The position numbers and the translations under genes were made by a program. 64,000 nucleotides of DNA from Thermodesulfitimonas autotrophica (GTDB taxonomy: Bacteria > Bacillota > Desulfotomaculia > Desulfotomaculales > Ammonificaceae), in NCBI RefSeq assembly GCF_003815015.1, contig NZ_RKRE01000003.1, positions 310,001 to 374,000 of the forward strand, given 5' to 3'. Positions 15,823 through 23,560 of this stretch are shown in pieces (the first letter of the stretch is position 1; every line of letters begins with the position of its first letter). The notes under the pieces are model-generated. The model saw only the letters and a program-made list of their open reading frames with translations. It was not told where the DNA came from and made no database searches.

Positions 15823-16647
15823 TTGGAACTCACGCTGGCGCACAGCCCGGATGCCGACGACGCCTTCATGTTTTCCGCTTTGGCGCTCGGGAAGATCGCT
15901 ACGGAAGGATACCGTTTCACGCACGTCCTCCAGGATATCGAAAGCCTTAACCGGGCGGCATGTGAGGGGGTTTACGACGTCTCCGCGATTTCCTTCCACG
16001 CCTATCCCTATGTGGCGGAAAATTACCTGCTCCTTCCCTGCGGGGCGAGCGTGGGTGACGGTTACGGCCCGCTGGTCGTGGTGCGCGAAGATTTTCCGGA
16101 AGGAAAAGAGCCGGCGGTGGTAGCCGTGCCGGGAAAACTTACCACGGCCTACCTAACGCTGAAGCTCTGGCGGCCGGCCTGGGAAACCGTAGCCATGCCT
16201 TTTGACGCGATCGGCCCGGCGGTTGCCTCCGGCGCGGTCGAAGCGGGGCTCTTGATTCACGAAGGCCAGCTTACCTACGCCCGGGAGGGCTTAAAAAAGA
16301 TTGTCGATCTCGGCGCTTGGTGGCGGGAGGAAACGGGTTTGCCCCTCCCCCTCGGGGGGAATGTTATCCACCGGCGCCACGCGGCGCGGGCCGCCCTGAT
16401 CAACGGCATTTTACGGGAGGCGATTGCCTGGGCCTTGGCGCACCGGGAGGAGGCGCTGGCGCACGCGCTCACTTTCGCGCGGGGGCTGAAACGGAACGAG
16501 GCGGACCGTTTTGTCGGGATGTACGTGAATGAGTGGACGCTTGATCTGGGTGAGGTCGGGCGGCGAGCGGTGGCGGCGCTTTTGGACCGGGGCTACCGGG
16601 CCGGGCTGATTGAAGCCCCGCCCCGGCTGGCCTGGGTAGACGGGTAA
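15823..16647 (+). CDS. mqnD: Menaquinone biosynthesis protein, MqnD (1,4-dihydroxy-6-naphthoate synthase) family
   Basis: A 274-residue protein with a periplasmic-binding-protein fold, as in the MqnA/MqnD family. HSPDADDAFMFSALALGKI at the N-terminus, then DVSAISFHAYPYVAENYLLLPCGASVGDGYGPLVV, match MqnD (COG2107). MqnD makes 1,4-dihydroxy-6-naphthoate from cyclic de-hypoxanthine futalosine in the futalosine route to menaquinone. Start is TTG, after an AAGGGAG site. mqnA, B and C are not in the window. It implies a menaquinone-based respiratory chain, which fits the exported formate dehydrogenase at the other end of the window. Confidence 0.85.
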   Translation: MELTLAHSPDADDAFMFSALALGKIATEGYRFTHVLQDIESLNRAACEGVYDVSAISFHAYPYVAENYLLLPCGASVGDGYGPLVVVREDFPEGKEPAVVAVPGKLTTAYLTLKLWRPAWETVAMPFDAIGPAVASGAVEAGLLIHEGQLTYAREGLKKIVDLGAWWREETGLPLPLGGNVIHRRHAARAALINGILREAIAWALAHREEALAHALTFARGLKRNEADRFVGMYVNEWTLDLGEVGRRAVAALLDRGYRAGLIEAPPRLAWVDG

Positions 16648-16664
16648 GGAGGCGTGAATTTTTA

Positions 16665-17504
16665 ATGCGAATTCTTGTAACCGGGGCGGCGGGAATGCTG
16701 GCGCGGGCGGTAGTGGCTGAGTTTGCGGCGCGGGGAAACAAGGTAGCGGGACTCACCCGCCAGCAACTCGACATCACCTCTACGCCGGCGGTGGCCGAGG
16801 CGCTGCGGGAGTACCGCCCGGCGGTCTTGGTCAACTGTGCCGCTTATACGAATGTGGACGGGGCGGAAGAAAATCCCCGGGAGGCCTTCTTAGTAAACGG
16901 GCTGGCGGTTAAGGAGCTGGCCGCCCTGTGCCGGGCGAACGGGGTGAGACTGGTGCATATAAGCACCGATTATATTTTCGACGGCGAAAAGGGCAGCCCG
17001 TATCACGTCTACGATCCGGCGCGCCCCGTTAACCGCTACGGCGAGAGCAAGTGGTGGGGGGAGGCGGCTGTCCGCGAGACGGGCGGTGACTACCTTATTG
17101 TGAGGATCAGCTGGCTTTTCGGGCCGGGCGGGAGGCACTTTGTGGGAACAATCCTCAAGCGTGCCGGTGAGGCGGAAGAACTCAAGGTGGTGGACGACCA
17201 GTACGGGGCGCCGACCTACGCTCCCGACGCCGCGCGGGCGATAGCGGATCTCATCCTGGCCGGTGCCCGCGGCACTTTTCACGTCACCAATAGCGGTGAG
17301 ACCACGTGGTACCGCTTTGCCCGGGCGATTTTAGAGTTGAGCGGCAGCCGGGCGAAGTTGGTGCCTTGCGCTACTGCCGACTTTCCCCGCCCGGCGCGGC
17401 GCCCGCGCTACGCCGTCCTCGATAATTTCCCCCTGAAAGAGGTTATCGGTTACCAGTTGCCGCCTTGGGAGGATGCGCTCCGGCGCTACCTCGCCCGCCG
17501 GTAG
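16665..17504 (+). CDS. rfbD: dTDP-4-dehydrorhamnose reductase
   Basis: A 279-residue extended short-chain dehydrogenase. The Rossmann VTGAAGMLARAV (6-17), VNCAAYTNVDGAEENP, HISTDYIFDG and catalytic YGESKWWGE (Tyr and Lys) are the RfbD/RmlD pattern, as is the later QYGAPTYAPDAA. It carries out the last step of dTDP-L-rhamnose synthesis using NAD(P)H. RfbA, B and C are absent here. The position between mqnD and a GT4 glycosyltransferase points to surface polysaccharide synthesis. Confidence 0.92.
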   Translation: MRILVTGAAGMLARAVVAEFAARGNKVAGLTRQQLDITSTPAVAEALREYRPAVLVNCAAYTNVDGAEENPREAFLVNGLAVKELAALCRANGVRLVHISTDYIFDGEKGSPYHVYDPARPVNRYGESKWWGEAAVRETGGDYLIVRISWLFGPGGRHFVGTILKRAGEAEELKVVDDQYGAPTYAPDAARAIADLILAGARGTFHVTNSGETTWYRFARAILELSGSRAKLVPCATADFPRPARRPRYAVLDNFPLKEVIGYQLPPWEDALRRYLARR

Positions 17505-17517
17505 GAGGCGTGTCCTT

Positions 17518-18684
17518 ATGGGTAGGCCCCGGGTTCTTTTCGTGGCGACGGTGGCCCGCCACCTGCTCGCCTTTCACCAGCCTTATTTCCGCCTCTTGCA
17601 GGAATGGGGCTACGCGGTTGACGTTGCCTGCAACCCGGCAGGGGAAGCGGCGTCCTTTGCTTCTTTGGGCGTGCGGCTTCACCCCGTCCCTTTCGAGCGG
17701 CGACCTTTCTCCCGCCAGAACCTGCGGGCGGGCGTAGCACTCTGGCGGCTTTGCCGACAGGAGTCTTACGCCCTGGTTCACGTCCACACCCCCGTGGCCG
17801 CGTTTATAGCGCGGCTCGTGCTGCGGCTGCGCCGTTTCCGCCCGGTTCTCTACACGGCGCACGGCTTTCACTTTTTCCGCGGGGCGCCGCTTGTGAACTG
17901 GCTCCTTTATTTTCCGTTGGAATGGTTGGCGGCGCGGTGGACCGACGGGTTGATCCTTTTAAACCCGGAGGACTACGCGAGGGCAAAGCGCCTCCCCGTG
18001 CGGGGCGCGGTTTTCCTGGTTCCCGGTGTAGGGGTAGATGCCGCCGCTTTCACGCTTCCGCCCGGCGAGGCGGTAAAACGGCGGCAGGAATTTGGTTTGC
18101 AGCCGGAAACACCCGTGGCGGCAGTGGTCGCCGAGCTGAGCAGGGTTAAAAACCACGAGCAGATCTTCCGCGCCTGGCGGCTTGTGGTCCGGGAGCTCCC
18201 CGAAGCGGTGCTGCTGGTTGCGGGGGAAGGGGAGCGGCGCCGCGTGCTCGAAGGGCTGGCGGCGCAGTTAGGCATAGCGGCGCACGTAAGGTTTTTGGGT
18301 TTTTACCGCGATATCCCCGCGCTTCTGTCAGTGGCCGACGCGGTGGTGCTTACCTCGAAGCGGGAGGGCCTGCCGCGGGTGATCCTCGAAGCGATGGCGG
18401 CGGGTAGACCGGTGGTGGCGACGGATGTGCGTGGCAACAGGGACCTGGTGGTGGACGGGGAAACCGGCTATTTGGTACGGGTGGGCGACGTGGCGGGAAC
18501 GGCGGCGGCGGTGCTGCGTCTGCTGCGCAACCGCGAGGGCGCCCTCCGGATGGGCGCGGCGGGGCGCCGGCGACTTGAACCCTACGCGATAGAAAAGGTG
18601 GTCGCGCAGGTGGCCCAGATTTACCAACGGTATCTTGCCGGAGCGCCGGGAGGAAAAGCGGGCTCCGGCGGCGAACTTATGTAG
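17518..18684 (+). CDS. GT4 family glycosyltransferase
   Basis: A 388-residue GT-B enzyme. The N-terminal half reads LFVATVARHLLAFHQPYF and VHTPVAAFIARL, like the EpsD/PglA-type (GT4) enzymes. The C-terminal domain shows LSRVKNHEQIFRAWRLV, a nucleotide-binding GEGERR segment, and SKREGLPRVILEAMAAGRPVVATDVRG with the EX7E motif. It transfers a sugar, probably in the cytoplasm onto a lipid-linked intermediate. AGGAGG nine bases before the ATG fixes the start. Confidence 0.9.
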   Translation: MGRPRVLFVATVARHLLAFHQPYFRLLQEWGYAVDVACNPAGEAASFASLGVRLHPVPFERRPFSRQNLRAGVALWRLCRQESYALVHVHTPVAAFIARLVLRLRRFRPVLYTAHGFHFFRGAPLVNWLLYFPLEWLAARWTDGLILLNPEDYARAKRLPVRGAVFLVPGVGVDAAAFTLPPGEAVKRRQEFGLQPETPVAAVVAELSRVKNHEQIFRAWRLVVRELPEAVLLVAGEGERRRVLEGLAAQLGIAAHVRFLGFYRDIPALLSVADAVVLTSKREGLPRVILEAMAAGRPVVATDVRGNRDLVVDGETGYLVRVGDVAGTAAAVLRLLRNREGALRMGAAGRRRLEPYAIEKVVAQVAQIYQRYLAGAPGGKAGSGGELM

Positions 18685-18715
18685 AAAATTCACGAAAAAA
18701 CCGGCGGCGAGGTCA

Positions 18716-20143
18716 ATGGAAAAGAGGCTGCTGCGGCGGCTACCCATCTGGGTGGTTGCTGCTGGAGACCTGGCGGTTTTGCACTTAACCCTTCTGCTCG
18801 TCTTTTACCTGCGTTTTGGCGGTTCTCTCCCCCAGGCGAACATAGCAGCCTGGCGCAGCACCCTGCCGTGGGTGAGCGTGACGGCCCTTTTGCTTTTTGC
18901 GGGGCTCGGGCTATACGAGCGGCGTCTGAACGGTCTGGTTTCCGTGATGCGGGCCCTCATCCCGGCGGTTGTAGGGGTCGCCCTGGCAACGGCGGCGGTT
19001 GCCTTCTGGGTGCGGGGGTTCGCCTTCCCGCGGAGTGTTCTCCTGCTCGGGGCCTGCGGCCAGTTTGCGGGGCTTTTAATCTGGCGCGGCCTTTGCTACC
19101 GGATAGATTGTTACCTGCACGGGCGGCGGGGGCTGGTGGTAGTGGGCGCCGGCGAGGCGGTCCGCCCTGTGCTCGAGAAGCTGCTCGGCCTACCCCGGAG
19201 CCTTTTTTACATCCGGAGCGTGACCGGGCCTGAAAGCCCGGCTTTGAAAGAAGCGCTCGCGGCGGCTGAGGGCGTGGTAGTAGCGCCAGGGGTGCCAGCA
19301 ACGGTAAAGGCGGCAGCGGTGGCCGCGGCGCTTGAGGCCGGGCGGGAGGTTTACCTGGTTCCTGAGCTTTACGAGGTGATGCTGACCGGCGCGCGGGTGA
19401 TCGAGCTTGACGACCTCCCGGTGCTTCAGGTTGAAGAATTGCGGCTGTCGCTCCTGCAGGCCGGCGGCAAACGGATCTTCGATCTTGGTGTGGCCCTCTT
19501 CCTTTTAGTGGTTACCGCTCCGCTCCTTTTGGTAACCGCGCTGCTCGTACGCTTATCTTCCCCCGGGCCCGTTTTTTACGTTCAGGAGCGGGTCGGTTAC
19601 CGGGGCCAGGTTTTTAGGCTGCTCAAATTTCGCACCATGATCCCCGACGCTGAAAAAGAGACCGGGCCTGTGCTGGCGCAGGCCGACGACCCACGGATAA
19701 CCCGTATCGGAAAATTCTTGCGCGCTACGCGACTCGACGAGTTGCCCCAGTTGGTCAACGTGCTGAAGGGAGAGATGAGCCTCGTAGGGCCGCGTCCCGA
19801 GCGGCCGGTTTTCGTGGACGAATTTGTCAGGGCCCATCCCGCCTACCACTACCGCCACCTGGTCAAACCCGGTCTTACGGGAATGGCGCAGATCTACGGG
19901 CGCTACACCACGTCGCCCGAGGACAAGCTCCGCTACGACCTTTATTACATTCGCAACTACTCCTTCCTCCTGGACCTCAAGATTCTGTTACGTACGATCC
20001 CGGTAGCGTTTACCCCCAGTGCGGCCCGGGGAGAGGCTGCGGGCGCACCGGAGAAAAGCGCGGTGATCCACGCGCTGCTGAACGGTATGCAAGAAACCGC
20101 GGCAGGAGAAGACGGCAGGAAAGCCGGTCAAACTGCCGGTTAA
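18716..20143 (+). CDS. Polyprenyl-phosphate sugar-1-phosphate transferase (WbaP/EpsL type)
   Basis: A 475-residue initiating enzyme of surface polysaccharide synthesis. The N-terminal half has four hydrophobic segments and a degenerate Rossmann-like part (VVVGAGEAVRPVLEKL). The C-terminal bacterial sugar transferase domain begins with KRIFDLGVALFLLVV and continues with the reentrant helix, LLKFRTM, DELPQLVNVLKGEMSLVGPRPERP and KPGLTGMAQIYGRYTT. It moves a sugar phosphate from a nucleotide donor to undecaprenyl phosphate. The start was set at the ATG before EKRLLRR; a longer frame runs back into the GT4 gene. The last 40 residues are a polar tail. Confidence 0.9.
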   Translation: MEKRLLRRLPIWVVAAGDLAVLHLTLLLVFYLRFGGSLPQANIAAWRSTLPWVSVTALLLFAGLGLYERRLNGLVSVMRALIPAVVGVALATAAVAFWVRGFAFPRSVLLLGACGQFAGLLIWRGLCYRIDCYLHGRRGLVVVGAGEAVRPVLEKLLGLPRSLFYIRSVTGPESPALKEALAAAEGVVVAPGVPATVKAAAVAAALEAGREVYLVPELYEVMLTGARVIELDDLPVLQVEELRLSLLQAGGKRIFDLGVALFLLVVTAPLLLVTALLVRLSSPGPVFYVQERVGYRGQVFRLLKFRTMIPDAEKETGPVLAQADDPRITRIGKFLRATRLDELPQLVNVLKGEMSLVGPRPERPVFVDEFVRAHPAYHYRHLVKPGLTGMAQIYGRYTTSPEDKLRYDLYYIRNYSFLLDLKILLRTIPVAFTPSAARGEAAGAPEKSAVIHALLNGMQETAAGEDGRKAGQTAG

Positions 20144-20199
20144 GGGGTAAGGCGAGCGTTTTTCAGTTTTTCTCCCCGGCCGTAGCGGCGGTCTTACGC

Positions 20200-21663
20200 T
20201 TACCGGTGCCAAAGCGATACTTGCGGTTGGCGCGGCAAGGCACAGGGTGGCGTGGGGGCGGGGATAAGCCGGTGCTCGACGCGGAAGCTTCCCGCGCGCG
20301 GGCCGTAGGTGATGATGTCTACGGCCACCGGCTGTTTTTGGCGGTTAAGGTGCACGATCATTGCGGTATAAGGAACCTCGGTGGCGCTCTGCAACCCCCT
20401 GATGCCGGCGGCGCCGGTAGTTCCGGGGTTAAGGAGTAGCGAAGCGGTATCTCCTTCTACCGCTGGCTCGTGGGTATGGCCGCAGACAATGAGCGGCACT
20501 TGGCCGCGGAAGCGGCGGGCCACCGCTGGGTTATGGACCACGAGCACATCCACCCGGGTGGGAGACCGCTTAAGCGTTGCGGCTAGCTGCGCGGCCAGGG
20601 CTTTAAGTTCCGCCTCCTCCTGCGCGGCGCTGTTGACCTTGGGCGTGGGGCGGTAGGCTGACGGGTCGGGGGCGCCGAGAATCTTAAGGCCGGCGATGTT
20701 TACTACCCGCCCGCACAAGACGTACACGTGCGGCCGGGCGGCCAGAGCCTCCATTACCGCGGGGGAGTCGTGGTTTCCGGGCGCCAGAACGTAAGGGACC
20801 GGCAGCTTGCCAATCCCTTCGACGAGGTTGAGCTCCAGCGGCAGGCCGAGATCGGTTAAATCGCCGGCATCAAGGATGGCGCTCACAGCGAAGCGGGTGG
20901 CCAGTTCCCGGGCGAGCACCAGCGCCACCGGATTGTTGTGGATGTCGGAGACAAGAAGCAGCCGGGTGTCGCCGTCTTGCAGGGAAAAGTTATTCAGCGT
21001 GTCGGCGCGCTGAAAGAGTTCCTGGAGGTTCGCGATCAGTTCTGGGGCCCGGGCGTTGAGTTCTTGGAAACCGCTTACCAGGTTTTCACTGAGCGCGAGA
21101 ATCCTGGGAGCGGCCTCGATGATGCCGCTGTAGGCAGGGTGCTTGAAGGCCTCTGGCTGGTAAGTGAGATAAACCGGGCCCAATAACGCGGCGGCTGTCA
21201 GAAGCCCGGTTAAAGGCGGGAGCCAGAGCCGGCGCAGGGGAAGGCGCAGAAGCGGCCAGGTGAAAAAGAGGGCTCCCAGAGCTCCGCAAGCGAACTGGCG
21301 GAGCACGAAGGACTTAAGCGCGTCTCCGGCATCATGCCGGAGCTTTTCCCAGAGCAGGGAGAGGTCGGGGTTCTGGAGGGCGGCGGTCACCGTCCTTTCT
21401 TCCACCTTAAGGAGAGTGAGACGGCACTCAACCGGGAAGGCGTGGGTCCGCGCAGTGAGCGTCCCGAGCGGCGGCAACTCCACGACCGTCTGCCCGGTTT
21501 TCGCGGGACGCACGGCAGCCGCTACCCGGAAGCCGTCGATTTGGTACTGGGCTGGCCCGAAGGCCCAGATAAAAATAATGGCACCGGCCAGCGCACTTCC
21601 GACCAGCAAGATCAGCTGTAAAAGCTTAGGAACAAAGGCTTTGGCGTTCACCGGCAGGACCAC
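20200..21663 (-). CDS. Membrane-anchored metallophosphoesterase
   Basis: A 487-residue protein. It has an N-terminal membrane helix (about 14-34), an extracytoplasmic part of about 100 residues, further hydrophobic segments near 140-190, and a C-terminal calcineurin-like domain with all five blocks: SDIHNN, DAGDLTD, PGNHDS, VVHNP and CGHTHEP. These coordinate two metal ions. The substrate may be a phosphoester of the envelope or a nucleotide; nothing here decides. It is convergent with the sugar transferase gene. Confidence 0.85.
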   Translation of the reverse strand: MVLPVNAKAFVPKLLQLILLVGSALAGAIIFIWAFGPAQYQIDGFRVAAAVRPAKTGQTVVELPPLGTLTARTHAFPVECRLTLLKVEERTVTAALQNPDLSLLWEKLRHDAGDALKSFVLRQFACGALGALFFTWPLLRLPLRRLWLPPLTGLLTAAALLGPVYLTYQPEAFKHPAYSGIIEAAPRILALSENLVSGFQELNARAPELIANLQELFQRADTLNNFSLQDGDTRLLLVSDIHNNPVALVLARELATRFAVSAILDAGDLTDLGLPLELNLVEGIGKLPVPYVLAPGNHDSPAVMEALAARPHVYVLCGRVVNIAGLKILGAPDPSAYRPTPKVNSAAQEEAELKALAAQLAATLKRSPTRVDVLVVHNPAVARRFRGQVPLIVCGHTHEPAVEGDTASLLLNPGTTGAAGIRGLQSATEVPYTAMIVHLNRQKQPVAVDIITYGPRAGSFRVEHRLIPAPTPPCALPRQPQVSLWHR

Positions 21664-21762
21664 CTAATCAAAATGTTTCGCCGCAGTTGGTTTGATGGGC
21701 AACGACTCCCTATGTAAATGATTCGGCAGGTCCGCGCCTCTTCCTGTCGAAAAAGATAAGCC

Positions 21763-21779
21763 CTTATTATGGTAATAAG
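21763..21779 (+). promoter_or_regulatory. Inverted repeat upstream of tepA
   Basis: CTTATTA, three bases, TAATAAG: a perfect 7-base inverted repeat in the divergent region between the metallophosphoesterase gene and tepA. It is operator-like. No clear -35/-10 pair was found with it. Confidence 0.35.
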
Positions 21780-21922
21780 TGTTTGGGGGTAAAGGCCGGC
21801 CATCTCCCTGCCGGCGAGAAAGAAGAGTTTTTGGTCTTTATCGGGTCATAATAATAGACGAATTTGTTCCTGAGATTACTGGGGTTGGGGGACCACCGCC
21901 TAAAGCCTTAAGGAGGGGAAAA

Positions 21923-22639
21923 GTGGAAGTTCAGCCGGTCCGGGAGCAGCCCGATCGCGAGCGCGATGTGGCCCTGGCATTGCTCAAGGAATTAGGTAGC
22001 GCGGTTATCCCGCAGGTTCGGAGCAACATCCACTGCCTGACGATTGTGGGGCAGATCGAGGGGCACATGGTGCTGCCGCCGCAGAACAAAACCACCAGGT
22101 ACGAGCATATCCTGCCGCAGCTCGTGGCTCTTGAGCAGCACCCGGACATCGAAGGGGTGCTCCTCATTCTGAATACCGTCGGGGGTGACGTGGAGGCCGG
22201 CTTGGCGATCGCCGAAATGGTAGCCTCGCTGTCGAAACCGACCGTTTCCCTGGTTTTAGGAGGGGGACATTCAATAGGTGTTCCTGTGGCCGTGGCGGCG
22301 CGCTACTCTTTCATTACGGAGACGGCCAGCATGACGATCCACCCGATCCGGCTGGCGGGACTGGTGATCGGCGTGCCGCAGACCTGGGAGTACCTTGAGA
22401 AGATGCAGGACCGGGTGATCCGCTTTGTGGTGAAGCACTCGCAGATTGACGAGTGGCGCCTCCGGGAAATGATGTTCCGCAGCGGGGAGCTGGCGCGGGA
22501 TATCGGGACGGTCCTCATCGGCCGGGAGGCGGTCGAGTGCGGCCTGATTGACGAGGTGGGCGGTATTGGCCGGGCGATGGCGAAACTCCGGGAGCTGATC
22601 GACGCGGCGCGGCAGCAGAGGCCGGTGCCTATCCAGTGA
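21923..22639 (+). CDS. tepA: TepA-like ClpP-fold membrane-associated protease
   Basis: A 238-residue protein of the Clp/crotonase fold, like Bacillus TepA (YmfB). The probable catalytic serine is S117 in [12 protein letters not shown], and the histidine is H140 in [32 protein letters not shown] is the substrate-binding strand region. I chose GTG because AGGAGG stands six bases upstream; a longer frame with a Cys/Arg-rich leader is unlikely. In Bacillus the protein aids export and degradation of signal peptides. It overlaps ylzJ by four bases, the same gene pair as in Bacillus. Confidence 0.88.
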   Translation: MEVQPVREQPDRERDVALALLKELGSAVIPQVRSNIHCLTIVGQIEGHMVLPPQNKTTRYEHILPQLVALEQHPDIEGVLLILNTVGGDVEAGLAIAEMVASLSKPTVSLVLGGGHSIGVPVAVAARYSFITETASMTIHPIRLAGLVIGVPQTWEYLEKMQDRVIRFVVKHSQIDEWRLREMMFRSGELARDIGTVLIGREAVECGLIDEVGGIGRAMAKLRELIDAARQQRPVPIQ

Positions 22640-22872
22640 TTTACGTGGTGGAGGCGGATAGAATGGTCCTGTATACGCCCATCCCGCTGGAGCTTGTTCT
22701 CGCGGGGACGGAACCAGTAAGACGGTACCGGGAGGCTGTCATCCGCGGCGTCCCGGTGCTGGTAGAGGAAACGGCGCCCGGTCGTGGCCGCGTGGTGCGG
22801 CTGTTAAGCACCGATCCTTTCGATTACCTTGCGCCAGGGCTGGCGCCGGGCACCGAAGTAAATTTTTCTTAA
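22636..22872 (+). CDS. ylzJ: YlzJ-like small protein
   Basis: A 78-residue protein beginning [24 protein letters not shown] and ending near [15 protein letters not shown], the YlzJ pattern. The function is unknown. It starts at GTG overlapping the tepA stop, so the two are translationally coupled. The tepA-ylzJ pairing supports the identity. Confidence 0.8.
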   Translation: MIYVVEADRMVLYTPIPLELVLAGTEPVRRYREAVIRGVPVLVEETAPGRGRVVRLLSTDPFDYLAPGLAPGTEVNFS

Positions 22873-22882
22873 GGTGAGGCAG

Positions 22883-22931
22883 GAAAAATTTTGCCGGTGG
22901 CGAAAAAAATTTTTACCGCAAGAAAACTTTT
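22883..22931. repeat. Three phased A-tract palindromes
   Basis: GAAAAATTTT (22883-22892), GAAAAAAATTTTT (22902-22914) and GAAAACTTTT (22922-22931) start 19 and 20 bases apart, close to two helical turns. They sit between ylzJ and a small membrane peptide gene. Regular A-tracts bend DNA and could form a regulator array. Part of the block resembles sequence upstream of the formate dehydrogenase gene. Confidence 0.5.
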
Positions 22932-22978
22932 CGCCAACGTCAGGAGAACAGGGCAAACTTTTGGAGGTGGGGCAGATA

Positions 22979-23098
22979 ATGGAAACGAGCGGCCCGGCGG
23001 TTCTGGTTGGTGTAATTTTCCCGGCAGTTCTGGCGGTTGTAGGTGTGGTAGCTGCGGTTGTAGCCTACTACCTGCATGACGAGAGCCAGGGCAGCTAG
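22979..23098 (+). CDS. 39-residue single-pass membrane peptide
   Basis: ATG preceded by GGAGGTGG at eight bases opens a 39-residue frame beginning METSGPAVLVGVIF. Residues about 7-31 form one membrane helix of Val, Ala, Leu and Gly; the tail YYLHDESQGS is polar. I do not recognise a family. The excellent ribosome site, hydrophobic pattern and a terminator-like hairpin 69 bases after the stop support a real gene. Its position directly ahead of feoAB suggests, but does not show, a link with iron uptake. Confidence 0.6.
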   Translation: METSGPAVLVGVIFPAVLAVVGVVAAVVAYYLHDESQGS

Positions 23099-23166
23099 CT
23101 TGCTTTTGCAGTCGTAAAACCACAAAGAATAGAGCTTCTTCAATCACTGCGGACGCACGCATAGCC

Positions 23167-23195
23167 AAAGGCTCCGAAGGGGGCCTTTTTGCTTT
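23167..23195 (+). terminator. Rho-independent terminator after the small membrane peptide
   Basis: AAAGGCTCC, loop GAAG, GGGGCCTTT: a 9-base stem with one G-U pair, followed by a T-rich run (TTTTTGCTTTTT). It separates the small peptide gene from feoA. Confidence 0.75.
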
Positions 23196-23314
23196 TTCTT
23201 CCGGACAAATCACGGTCCCCAGATTAGGACATAAGATGGATGAAAGGAGTGGGAGGTTGGGGGATAGAGCGTCCCCTATGGCGCCGAAAATTTTGCTACT
23301 GGGGAAACGGAGGG

Positions 23315-23560
23315 ATGGCAGCTTTGCGGCGTCTGGTAACGCTTGATACTCTCTCGCCCGGTAAGCGGGGAAGGATCGCGGCGGTTAAAGAGGGGGTACT
23401 TTACCGGCGCCTACTGGCGCTGGGGCTTGTCCCCGGGACGGTAGTGGCGGTGGTCCGCCGGGCACCGTTCGGGGATCCGGTGGCTTATCTGGTGCGGGGG
23501 TACTGCCTGGCGCTGCGGCGGCAGGAGGCGGCGACGATTTTGGTCGAGGAGATTGGTTAA
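23315..23560 (+). CDS. feoA: FeoA ferrous iron transport regulatory protein
   Basis: A protein of about 81 residues with the SH3-like FeoA fold: LDTLSPGKRGRIAAV, LYRRLLALGLVPGTVVAVVRRAPFGDPVAYLVRGYCLALRR-type strands, ending TILVEEIG. It is thought to act with FeoB at the membrane. The start is uncertain: the chosen ATG (MAALRRL) gives the usual family length but GGAGG is only a base or two away. An ATG 25 codons upstream is the alternative. feoB follows directly after its stop. Confidence 0.88.
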   Translation: MAALRRLVTLDTLSPGKRGRIAAVKEGVLYRRLLALGLVPGTVVAVVRRAPFGDPVAYLVRGYCLALRRQEAATILVEEIG

